Translations under genes and position numbers: made by a program
The notes under the pieces: generated by a model
Databases searched by the model: none
The model's input: the letters and a program-made list of their open reading frames with translations, nothing else
Told to the model about the DNA's origin: nothing
From: Chthonomonadaceae bacterium
GTDB lineage: Bacteria > Armatimonadota > Fimbriimonadia > Fimbriimonadales > Fimbriimonadaceae
Direction: 5' to 3'
NCBI GenBank assembly: GCA_015709495.1
Contig: CP054189.1
Location: 2,728,001 to 2,792,000, forward strand
Length of the DNA stretch: 64,000 nucleotides
Part shown: positions 7,889 to 15,040 of the stretch, piece after piece
How positions within the stretch are numbered: the first letter of the stretch is position 1
How the letters are laid out: the number at the start of each line of letters is the position of its first letter

Positions 7889-9049
7889 TTAGGGGCCTGC
7901 GAACTTGGTGACGGTTTGAACGCGTAGGAAGTCTGCGACCGTAGGACGCCCCACGACCCCGCTGTATGCTTTCGTCGGAAGTGTCGAGGGCCCGATCTGA
8001 ACCTGGGAAGCGGTCGTCAGCGAGAGCGCGGTCCTTTCAGGGTCCGTCGTGAAAACGATCACCTTCGACGGACTAAGAGACTGCACCAGATCGAGCGCAT
8101 GAGTCTCGCTCGGAAGCACCGCGACCCATCCTCGTTCGACAGCTGCGGCTCGAACGACTTCAGGATCACCCCATTCGCCGCTCGAAATCCCGCCTTCTGC
8201 GTGAGTTAGGAGAGCGTCCACTTCCTTTCGATCCGAAAGCACCAGCACAGCCCCACCTGTCGCGCGCCCTTCTGCCAATCCTCCGATCCATGCGCGGGCG
8301 GCGGCCTGTCGGTCGAACTCGCCCATCGCAAGGACGCAGGTCAATCCATCCGGACTCAAGTCAGCGAACGAACAGTTGGGAAACCTGCTCTGGAGCGTCC
8401 GCGCGCCCGGTGCAGAGCACGCTACGAGCGAGCACGGCCCGCGATCTTCGGTCCCCGTGGCCATCAGCGCCGCCGCCTTGAGGCCCCCCACCCGAAGGAG
8501 CGTTCGGGCTCCGACCTCTCTTGCAGCCACGCTGAGAACCGCCTGGGCAGACGCATCGCACGCGGGGTCCCAGGCCACGACGCACTCTTCGACCCCGGCA
8601 ACCCGCGCGGCGAGCGAGAAGTTGAGGAGCGACGGAACCTCTCGCAAGGTTCCCTCCAGGACGATTCCAACCCGTTCCAAAGGCAGCCACCTGCGGCCGA
8701 GCGAACTCGCCGTTTGGAACCCGGAGAGCGAGGTCCTCCACGACCAGCCGCTGGAAGTTCTGGTCAACCCCTTGGTGAGGGCCGCAAGTTCCTTTTCGTG
8801 GAAGGACCGGATTTGCTCGATGGCCGTCCGAAGTTCCAGGAACTCTTCGGGGGAAACCTCGGCGCGGCGAATCTCGTCGTCTGGAACGGTAGGGGCTGAG
8901 TTCTGAATCCCTTGGTCGTCTGCAAACGCTAAGGCCGATTCCAGTTCTTCGCTACCGACGGTCTGAGGATTCGCCAGCGAGGCGGCCCACTCAAGGAAGG
9001 TCCGGTAAGAGGGATCGCCCGAAAGAGCAAGCCTGCCCAGGCTCACCAC
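7889..9049 (-). CDS. HisD-like protein lacking catalytic residues
   Basis: 386 residues. The start codons are GTG at 9049 or 9046; the latter overlaps the gltX stop as GTGA, and AGGGAG lies 5-8 bases ahead, so translation is coupled to gltX. The sequence follows histidinol dehydrogenase along its length: A-I-E-Q-I-R-S-F-H-E, then P-L-E-R-V-G-I and A-A-R-V-A-G-V-E-E (nucleotide-fold part), V-G-G-L-K-A-A-A-L with G-T-E, and a C-terminal L-P-T...Y-S-G...V-A-D-F. Positions holding the zinc ligands and catalytic His/Glu in HisD (the QAEHG, GPEH and SAGDY motifs) read LAEGR, LSPSK and LTTAS here. It therefore cannot be a normal histidinol dehydrogenase. A regulatory or structural role tied to glutamyl-tRNA synthetase is only a guess. 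Confidence 0.75.
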   Translation of the reverse strand: MVSLGRLALSGDPSYRTFLEWAASLANPQTVGSEELESALAFADDQGIQNSAPTVPDDEIRRAEVSPEEFLELRTAIEQIRSFHEKELAALTKGLTRTSSGWSWRTSLSGFQTASSLGRRWLPLERVGIVLEGTLREVPSLLNFSLAARVAGVEECVVAWDPACDASAQAVLSVAAREVGARTLLRVGGLKAAALMATGTEDRGPCSLVACSAPGARTLQSRFPNCSFADLSPDGLTCVLAMGEFDRQAAARAWIGGLAEGRATGGAVLVLSDRKEVDALLTHAEGGISSGEWGDPEVVRAAAVERGWVAVLPSETHALDLVQSLSPSKVIVFTTDPERTALSLTTASQVQIGPSTLPTKAYSGVVGRPTVADFLRVQTVTKFAGP

Positions 9050-10584
9050 AAGAACTCCCTGGCTCGACGAGCCCGCTGGATCATTCTCGCAGGTCCGAGC
9101 ACGGCCATCAATTCAAACAGTCCCGGACCCACGGTCTTGCCTGTGAGCGCGACGCGTGTGGGATGAACGATGGGACCGAGCTTCTCGAAACCATGATCTT
9201 GCGCCCAGGCCCTGAGAAAGGCCTCGCACTCTTCGGCCGCCGGGCCGGAATTCGGGCTCTCGGCGAACGGGAACAACCAATCGACGAGGCTATTGAGAAG
9301 TTCAGGCACATGGGATTGCCCGAACCACTTCTGCACGGCGGCTTCGTCCATCGGCGGCTCCTCTTGAAAGAAGAACGCGCAGGCCTCGCCGAAATCGGCG
9401 AGAGTCACGACGCGAGGCTGTTCGAGCGCCAATGCCTGTTGGGCCAGTTCCGGTTGAGTCCGCAGGGTGTTGGATAGGAGCAACAGCGCCTCCCCAGTTG
9501 GTCTGCCGGCGTACTCCTCTTGGAGCCAGTAGTCGGCTGTGTCTGGCAACGAGAGGTAGGTCTGAACCGCCTCGGCCAGACGTTCTTCGGAAAGCTGGCG
9601 AATGTAATGGCCGTTCATCCAGTTGAGCTTCTCGGGGTCGAAGACTCCAGGCGAGGGCTGGAGGCCGTCGATATCGAACGCCGCGCACATCTCCTCCATC
9701 GACATGAGCTCCACGTCACCCCCCGGCGCCCAGCCGATGAGCGCCACGAAGTTCGCCAGCGCCTCAGGGCAATACCCCGCCGCGCGATAGTCGAGACATC
9801 GCGTGTCCCCGTGCCGTTTGCTGAGCTTCTTGCCGTCTTTGCCCAGAATGACGGGCACATGCACCCAAACCGGGGGTTCCCAGCCCAGAGCTTCGAAGAG
9901 CCACACGTGCTTGGCGACGCTCCCAATCCACTCCTCTCCCCGGAAGACGTGGGTGATCCCCATGAGATGATCGTCGATCATCGCCGCGCAGTGGTAAGTG
10001 GGCATCCCGTCGGCCTTGACCAGCACGGGATCGTCTACGGTGTTTGAATCGAATTCGATCCTTCCGCGAATCGCATCGTGGCAGACCAGGGTCTTGTCGC
10101 GGGGCATTCTCAGGCGGATCACGTAGGGCCTGCCCTCTTTCTTAGCGGCGGCGGCTTGGTCGGGCCCCGCCTCCCTCCAGAGGCCGCCAAAGTAACCGAT
10201 CGGTTGGCGGTTGAGTTGCTGCGAAAGGCGCATCTCCTCGAGTTCTTCGGGAGTGTCGAAGGCCGGGTAGGCGTGGCCGAGTTCGATGAGGCGTTCGACG
10301 TGTTGGCGGTAGATTCCGGCCTCGGAGCGCTCCGATTGGCGGTAGGGCGCGTGAGGCCCCCCTTTGTCCGGCCCCTCTTGCCACTCGATGCCCAGCCATT
10401 GGATGCTCTCGACGATCTCCTCTTCGCATCCCGGCACGAACCTCGCGCGGTCCGTGTCTTCAATGCGAAGGACGTGGGTTCCGCCGTGCCGCCGCGCGAA
10501 AAGATGGCAATAAAGCGCCGTCCGGACGTTTCCGACGTGGGGGCTTCCCGTGGGACTTGGAGCGTAGCGAACGCGTACCGACAT
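9043..10584 (-). CDS. gltX: glutamyl-tRNA synthetase
   Basis: 513 residues. It charges tRNA-Glu with glutamate in the cytoplasm. Class I signature HIGH appears as H-V-G-N at residues 16-19 inside A-P-S-P-T-G-S-P, and the KMSKS loop as K-L-S-K-R at 253-257. The Rossmann fold, connective domain and the helical anticodon-binding C-terminus are all present, and length is typical. No zinc-type Cys cluster is evident. ATG at 10584 is preceded, after nine bases, by TAACCT (10599-10594), a -10-like hexamer that would leave a leader of only a few bases. The next gene, a HisD-like protein, starts within its stop codon. Whether the enzyme is discriminating or also acts on tRNA-Gln cannot be decided from these data. 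Confidence 0.95.
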   Translation of the reverse strand: MSVRVRYAPSPTGSPHVGNVRTALYCHLFARRHGGTHVLRIEDTDRARFVPGCEEEIVESIQWLGIEWQEGPDKGGPHAPYRQSERSEAGIYRQHVERLIELGHAYPAFDTPEELEEMRLSQQLNRQPIGYFGGLWREAGPDQAAAAKKEGRPYVIRLRMPRDKTLVCHDAIRGRIEFDSNTVDDPVLVKADGMPTYHCAAMIDDHLMGITHVFRGEEWIGSVAKHVWLFEALGWEPPVWVHVPVILGKDGKKLSKRHGDTRCLDYRAAGYCPEALANFVALIGWAPGGDVELMSMEEMCAAFDIDGLQPSPGVFDPEKLNWMNGHYIRQLSEERLAEAVQTYLSLPDTADYWLQEEYAGRPTGEALLLLSNTLRTQPELAQQALALEQPRVVTLADFGEACAFFFQEEPPMDEAAVQKWFGQSHVPELLNSLVDWLFPFAESPNSGPAAEECEAFLRAWAQDHGFEKLGPIVHPTRVALTGKTVGPGLFELMAVLGPARMIQRARRAREFLW

Positions 10585-10593
10585 GGAGTGGAG

Positions 10594-10599
10594 AGGTTA
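10594..10599 (-). promoter_or_regulatory. -10-like hexamer close to gltX start
   Basis: GGTAACCT on the minus strand, with TAACCT at 10599-10594, ends nine bases before the gltX ATG. It matches TANNNT and shares the GG prefix seen ahead of several other genes here. If it is the -10 box, the mRNA leader is about 2-3 bases. Confidence 0.4.
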
Positions 10600-10715
10600 C
10601 CCTTGACGGGGTTCGTTAGGTCGTTCGCCCCGAAGCTTGAGAAGTTCTCCTCTGAATCGGCCTCTTTCCCGTAGGCTATGCATGTCGGACATAATCAGGG
10701 ACGGTTGAATGCGCC

Positions 10716-11276
10716 GTGGCAGAGTGGTACTACGTAGGACATTACGGGCAGTTGGGCCCACTCACTCGCGATCAGATCGATGAATTGATCGTGGCCGGCG
10801 TGATTTCGCGCGAAACCTACATGTGGCGCACGGGCATGACGGACTGGGTCCCGGCGTCGTCGATCCCCGAAATCCAATCGGTTTTCGATTCCTTTCAACC
10901 CGTTGTGGCTCCGCCCCCGCCGCCGACGAGTCCGCTCCACCGGGCGGAGACGGCTCCTGCGGCCCCCCCATCGGGTTCGACGTTCCACCAGCCCTACGGC
11001 ACGTTTTCACCTTCGGCGCATGCCTCCCTCACGCCCGCGGGGTACGGCTATCCCGCGATTCGGAGTGACCGAAGCCGGTTGGTCGCGGGCATCCTGCAGA
11101 TTCTGCTGCCGGGTGTGGGGCGGATGTACCTTGGGTATGTGGCGATTGGCGTCCTCCAACTCATCATATTGATTCCGACCTGCTTCATCGGTTGGCTCTG
11201 GTCGATCATCGACGGGGTGCTGATTCTTTCGGGCTTCACCAAACTCGACGGTTACGGTAGAGTGCTCGAAAGCTGA
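10716..11276 (+). CDS. GYF_2 and TM2 domain membrane protein
   Basis: 186 residues from a GTG start. Residues 1-50 form a GYF_2 (DUF4339) domain: W-Y-Y-V-G...Q-L-G-P-L-T, a helix D-Q-I-D-E-L, and W-R-T-G-M-T-D-W near 40. A Pro/Ala-rich linker (about 60-110) leads to a TM2 domain (about 120-180) with two hydrophobic helices, a G-R-M-Y-L-G turn and a W-S-I-I-D-G-V motif. GYF_2 domains are thought to bind proline-rich partners, and TM2 domains are found in small membrane proteins; the combination is common in bacteria with no known function. CATAAT at 10690-10695 upstream may be the -10 of its own promoter. Confidence 0.85.
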   Translation: MAEWYYVGHYGQLGPLTRDQIDELIVAGVISRETYMWRTGMTDWVPASSIPEIQSVFDSFQPVVAPPPPPTSPLHRAETAPAAPPSGSTFHQPYGTFSPSAHASLTPAGYGYPAIRSDRSRLVAGILQILLPGVGRMYLGYVAIGVLQLIILIPTCFIGWLWSIIDGVLILSGFTKLDGYGRVLES

Positions 11277-11316
11277 TGCGGCGAGGTGTCGTCGGCGGAG
11301 TTGGCTCGTCTAAAGG

Positions 11317-11883
11317 GTGATGGCGTTCGTTCGTTCGTTGTTAGGACTGATAGCTGCAATCGCGGCGCTCCTCGTCGCGTCGGGCAGCGGCGGGCTCGAC
11401 CCTCGCGGCCCCACGCTGTTGCGACTCGAAATCGAAGCGCGGGGCAATGTGGATATCCTGCTGCACACCGCCGAGGCGCCCAAGACGACCGCCCACATCG
11501 CCGCCTTGGTGGAGCGTGGCTTTTACAACGGTCAGCGCTTCTTCAAGGTCGTGACCTCGCCCAGGCCCTACCTGGTTCAAACAGGAGACCCCGCAAGCCG
11601 GGACGCCACCAAGCTCGACGACCCCACGATGGGAACGGGCGGAAGCGGAACCAAGGTTCCCTACGAGAGTTCCGGTTTTTCGAACGTGATGGGCGCGGTG
11701 GGGCTTTCAACGCCGCCCAACGATCGCAACGGGGGCGACAGCCAGTTCTACATTCTGCTCGACAACGCCAAGTTTCTCGACGGCAGCTATACGGTTTTCG
11801 GCAAGGTCCAGTCCGGGATGGACGTTGTGAAGTCGATTCGCAAGGGCGACAAGATCGTCGCGGCGCGCATCGTCCGAAGCTGA
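11317..11883 (+). CDS. exported cyclophilin-type peptidyl-prolyl isomerase
   Basis: 188 residues; GTG at 11317 or ATG at 11320. The N-terminal hydrophobic stretch (about 4-24) is a signal peptide or anchor, so the enzyme should act in the periplasm on proline bonds of secreted proteins. The cyclophilin core is recognisable: A-P-K-T-T, G-F-Y-N-G, V-Q-T-G-D-P, G-T-G-G-S-G, D-S-Q-F-Y-I and F-L-D-G-S-Y-T-V-F-G. The family motif F-H-R-V-I reads F-F-K-V-V here, so the catalytic Arg (Arg55 of human CypA) is Lys, and a loop before the Q-x-G-D motif differs from usual. Activity may be reduced. The permease genes follow 53 bases later on the same strand. Confidence 0.88.
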   Translation: MMAFVRSLLGLIAAIAALLVASGSGGLDPRGPTLLRLEIEARGNVDILLHTAEAPKTTAHIAALVERGFYNGQRFFKVVTSPRPYLVQTGDPASRDATKLDDPTMGTGGSGTKVPYESSGFSNVMGAVGLSTPPNDRNGGDSQFYILLDNAKFLDGSYTVFGKVQSGMDVVKSIRKGDKIVAARIVRS

Positions 11884-11923
11884 GACCGCTTCGTTTTCGA
11901 TTGCGGTAACGCGGCTCAGGGTG

Positions 11924-11929
11924 TATTCT
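11924..11929 (+). promoter_or_regulatory. -10-like TATTCT seven bases before permease start
   Basis: TATTCT ends seven bases before the GTG at 11937, and no ribosome site lies between. This spacing fits a -10 box whose transcript begins at or next to the start codon (leaderless). No convincing -35 hexamer was identified. Confidence 0.45.
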
Positions 11930-11936
11930 CTTCGCC

Positions 11937-12887
11937 GTGCGATTGGCGCGCGCCATCTTGCTGAGGCTGCTGTACGGGCTTTTGAGCCTGCTTTTTGTGT
12001 CGCTCGTGACCTTCGTCGCCGACGAGATCGCACCGGGCGACGCCGTCACGGTGATCGCCGGCGACAAGGCCAGCCCAGAAACCAAGGCGCGCATTCGAGA
12101 GAAATTTGGGCTCAATGATCCCCCGGTCGAGCGGTACTTTCGGTTTCTTGCGGGCGCGGTCCGGCTCGATTTTGGGGATAGCTACCACGGCGTTCAGGAG
12201 CCCGTCATCGACATTATCGAGCGCAACCTCCCGAACACGGTGCGAGTGGCTCTCATGGCCATCTTGCTCGCCGCCATCGTAGGCATCACGTTGGGAACGC
12301 TCGCAGCGGTGTATGAGAACCGCGCGGCAGATCGAGCAGTTCTCACCCTCAGTACGCTAGGGGTGACCCTACCCAACTTCGTTCTCGCGCCCATTCTCGT
12401 GTACGTGTTCGCGATTCAGTTGGACGTATTGCCTCAGAACTGGAGCGTGAACCGGGTCGCCGACGACATCTACTACCTGATTCTCCCCGTGGTGATCCTC
12501 TCCGCCCGGCCGATGGCGACTCTCACAAGGCTGACGCGGGCCTCGATGGTCGAGACCCTCAAGCAGGAGTTCATCAAGCTCGCGATCGCGAAGGGAGTAT
12601 CGCCGACCCGTCTCGTACTTCAGCACGCGCTTCGGAACGCGATCCTGCCCGTCATCACGGCCATTGGAACGAGCTTCGGGTTTCTCCTCACGGGCTCCTT
12701 CGTCGTCGAGCGGTACTTTACGATGCCGGGGATCGGCCGCGAAGCGATCGAAGCGATTCAACAGAGCAACACCCCGGTGATCCAGGCCTGCATCCTGATC
12801 ACGGGGGTCATGTTCATTGGCGTGAACCTACTCGTCGACCTCTTGTTGCCGCTCTTGGACCCCCGCATTCGGGAGAGCCAAGTTTGA
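11937..12887 (+). CDS. dipeptide/oligopeptide-type ABC permease (DppB family)
   Basis: 316 residues from GTG. Six membrane helices are apparent: one at about 10-30, then five from about 95 to the C-terminus. The N-terminal region contains A-P-G-D-A and the helix-loop typical of DppB/OppB. The cytoplasmic EAA loop near residue 220 (A-x-A-K-G-V-S...A-L-R-N-A-I-L-P) contacts the ATPase. In this family the protein forms a heterodimeric channel with a DppC-type subunit, encoded next with a 4-base TTGA overlap, for uptake of peptides, nickel or similar substrates. No binding protein or ATPase gene is adjacent, so substrate specificity cannot be inferred. A -10-like hexamer seven bases before the start suggests a leaderless message. 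Confidence 0.9.
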   Translation: MRLARAILLRLLYGLLSLLFVSLVTFVADEIAPGDAVTVIAGDKASPETKARIREKFGLNDPPVERYFRFLAGAVRLDFGDSYHGVQEPVIDIIERNLPNTVRVALMAILLAAIVGITLGTLAAVYENRAADRAVLTLSTLGVTLPNFVLAPILVYVFAIQLDVLPQNWSVNRVADDIYYLILPVVILSARPMATLTRLTRASMVETLKQEFIKLAIAKGVSPTRLVLQHALRNAILPVITAIGTSFGFLLTGSFVVERYFTMPGIGREAIEAIQQSNTPVIQACILITGVMFIGVNLLVDLLLPLLDPRIRESQV

Positions 12888-13690
12888 AGCGGTTCGACCC
12901 GATGTTCTGGTTCGGCGTGAGCTTCCTCACGCTGCTGGTGCTCGTCGCCGTGTTTGGACCGATGGGGTCTGCGGGCCACAACGCCATTGTGGCCGACCCG
13001 TACCTTGGCCCTTCGGCGCAGCACTGGATGGGCACGGACGAGCTCGGACGGGACATTTTCAAACGGATCGCCTACGGCGCCCGGCTTTCGCTGATGATCG
13101 GGCTTTCGGTTCAGGCCCTGAGCCTCTTGATCGGGATCACGGCAGGGATGATCGGGTCGTTCGGCCCGAAATGGCTCCGCGTCATGGTGTTGCGATTCAC
13201 CGATGGGATGTTCGCCTTTCCCGACATTCTGCTGGCGATCCTCATCATCGGAGTTTGGAAGACTGGTGTGGAGCCGGTCATCGTCGCGCTTGCAGTGACC
13301 TCATGGCCGGGGATCACGCGCTTGGTCGTGACGCAGGTCGCCTCTCTGCGCGACCGCGAATACGTCGTCGCCTCCAACGCGATGGGCGCTTCAACTCCCT
13401 ACGTTGTGATCCGGCACATCCTCCCGCAAATGTGGGGCGTGCTGCTCGCCGTCGCCATGGTCGATCTTGCCGGAACGATCCTCGCCGAGAGCACGCTTAG
13501 CTTCCTCGGCATCGGCGTTCAGGCGCCCGACCCAAGTTGGGGGAGCATGATCGAGAAGGGCCGGTTTGAGATGACCTCGAACCCGATGCTGCTGCTGTGG
13601 CCCTGTCTCGTGCTGAGCACCACGATCTTCGCTCTCAACTTCGTGGGCGACGGTATTCGGGCCGCGCTCGACCCGCGCCGGAAGTCGTAG
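12884..13690 (+). CDS. dipeptide/oligopeptide-type ABC permease (DppC family)
   Basis: 268 residues from a TTG start that overlaps the DppB stop (TTGA), with GGGAGAG about 7 bases ahead. It has an N-terminal helix (about 8-28), the H-W-M-G-T-D-E-L-G-R-D motif characteristic of DppC/OppC near residue 48, five further helices, and an EAA loop (A-S-N-A-M-G-A-S...I-L-P) near 170. It pairs with the preceding permease to form the membrane channel of a peptide-type ABC importer. It is somewhat short for the family (usually 280-300) because the cytoplasmic N-terminus is reduced. No ATPase or solute-binding gene follows: the next gene is convergent. Confidence 0.9.
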   Translation: MKRFDPMFWFGVSFLTLLVLVAVFGPMGSAGHNAIVADPYLGPSAQHWMGTDELGRDIFKRIAYGARLSLMIGLSVQALSLLIGITAGMIGSFGPKWLRVMVLRFTDGMFAFPDILLAILIIGVWKTGVEPVIVALAVTSWPGITRLVVTQVASLRDREYVVASNAMGASTPYVVIRHILPQMWGVLLAVAMVDLAGTILAESTLSFLGIGVQAPDPSWGSMIEKGRFEMTSNPMLLLWPCLVLSTTIFALNFVGDGIRAALDPRRKS

Positions 13691-13708
13691 GATCGGGGAA
13701 TCCCCGGC

Positions 13709-15040
13709 TCAGGCCACCCAGAACCGCTCGGAAGAGGCCGGACGAATCGAATTTCGAAGCCAAGGCTCGAACACCAACGTCGGGCTGTCGATCTTGGATT
13801 GGAGGACCTCGATCGCCTTGCGGAGTTGGTTGTCCGACTCGGGTTTGCCAAACGGGTTGGTCCCTCCGTTGGGTTCGAACTCCACGACGACGTCCGGTTC
13901 GAGTCCGCCGGAGACGTACTGGCCGTCCTCATCCACTTTTCGGCTGATGTCGAGGCCGCTGGGCAGGTAGTACCGCGCGATCGTGATCTTGGCGAGAGCC
14001 CCATCGACAAGGGGTACCGGCGCTTGAACGGAGGCCTTTCCGTAGGTGTGCTCACCCACGAGCGTGGCGAGGCGGTAGTCCTTGAGAACGCCCGCGAAAA
14101 TCTCAGCGGCGCTGGCAGATTCCCCGTCGATCAGCACCACCACGGGCTTCTCAACCTTGATACCGCGCCCCTTCCCTGTCCGAGCGACCTCCTCGGTGCC
14201 GTCCCTCATCTTCATCTTGACGACCACCTTGTTGTTCACGAAGTGTTCGAGCATCACGACGGCGACTTCGAGCAGCCCGCCCGGATTGCCGCGGAGGTCG
14301 ATGACGAAGCCCTTGGCCTGTTGCGCGCTGAGCTTGGACAAGGCGTTCGCGAACTGTTCGGTCGTCGGTTCGGAGAAGCTGATGACCGAGACGTAGCCGA
14401 TAAGCGCTCCCTCGATCATCTTGAACTCGACGCTCGGTGTGACAACCGGCTCGCGCTTCAAGCGCACCTTGAACGGCTTTTCGACCCCTTTGCGGATGAG
14501 TTCTAAGCTGACGAAGGTCCCCGCTTCGCCCCGAATCAACTTGACGATCTCCGTCGTGGGCAAGCCCCCGACCGACTTCCCATCGACTCCGACGATCGTG
14601 TCCCCCGCCCTGACTCCGCCTCGGCGGGCCGGGCCCTCTTCGAACACAGTATCGACCCGCGCGCCGAGGGGATCCCCTTGCAACCTCGCCCCAATGCCCA
14701 CGAATTTGCCTCGGGTCTCGAGGTCGAACTCCTTGGCGATTTGGGGTTCGAGGTACTGCGTATGGGGGTCGCCCAGCGAGTTCATTAGCCCACCCAAACC
14801 GGCGTACTTGAGTTCCTTGGAATCGACCTTCTTGTAATAGCCCGTTCGGATGTGGTCGAACGCTTGTACGAACATCGTCCTTGCCGTCACGAGCGTCTTC
14901 TGCGGCTTGCCGGTGAGGAGCGTTTGAACGGCTTCGACCGAAGGCGGGCGGCCCTGTTGAAGGTCGCGCCAAGTGAACCCGAACGCAAAAAGGGCAACGA
15001 GGCCCAAGAGAACGCCTAGCGTCTTGGTTAGGGCTCTCAT
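13709..15040 (-). CDS. ctpA: C-terminal processing peptidase (S41, CtpA type)
   Basis: 443 residues from the ATG at 15040, whose ATGA overlaps the stop of the upstream paralogue; an in-frame extension upstream lies inside that gene. N-terminal signal anchor (about 6-22), helical region, PDZ domain (about 100-195), then the protease core. The catalytic dyad is intact: Ser310 in S-A-S-A-A-E and Lys335 in T-Y-G-K, 25 residues apart as in E. coli Tsp. D-L-R-G-N-P-G-G precedes them. The enzyme cleaves near the C-terminus of periplasmic proteins. It is translated together with a related protein that lacks the dyad, which suggests the two act as a pair. C-terminal region after the dyad is typical in length. 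Confidence 0.93.
   Translation of the reverse strand: MRALTKTLGVLLGLVALFAFGFTWRDLQQGRPPSVEAVQTLLTGKPQKTLVTARTMFVQAFDHIRTGYYKKVDSKELKYAGLGGLMNSLGDPHTQYLEPQIAKEFDLETRGKFVGIGARLQGDPLGARVDTVFEEGPARRGGVRAGDTIVGVDGKSVGGLPTTEIVKLIRGEAGTFVSLELIRKGVEKPFKVRLKREPVVTPSVEFKMIEGALIGYVSVISFSEPTTEQFANALSKLSAQQAKGFVIDLRGNPGGLLEVAVVMLEHFVNNKVVVKMKMRDGTEEVARTGKGRGIKVEKPVVVLIDGESASAAEIFAGVLKDYRLATLVGEHTYGKASVQAPVPLVDGALAKITIARYYLPSGLDISRKVDEDGQYVSGGLEPDVVVEFEPNGGTNPFGKPESDNQLRKAIEVLQSKIDSPTLVFEPWLRNSIRPASSERFWVA

Noticed and set aside
13694-13706. CGGGGAATCCCCG palindrome between dppC-like and ctpA
   Set aside because: The stem is only five pairs with a three-base loop and no T run, so it is too weak to call a terminator.
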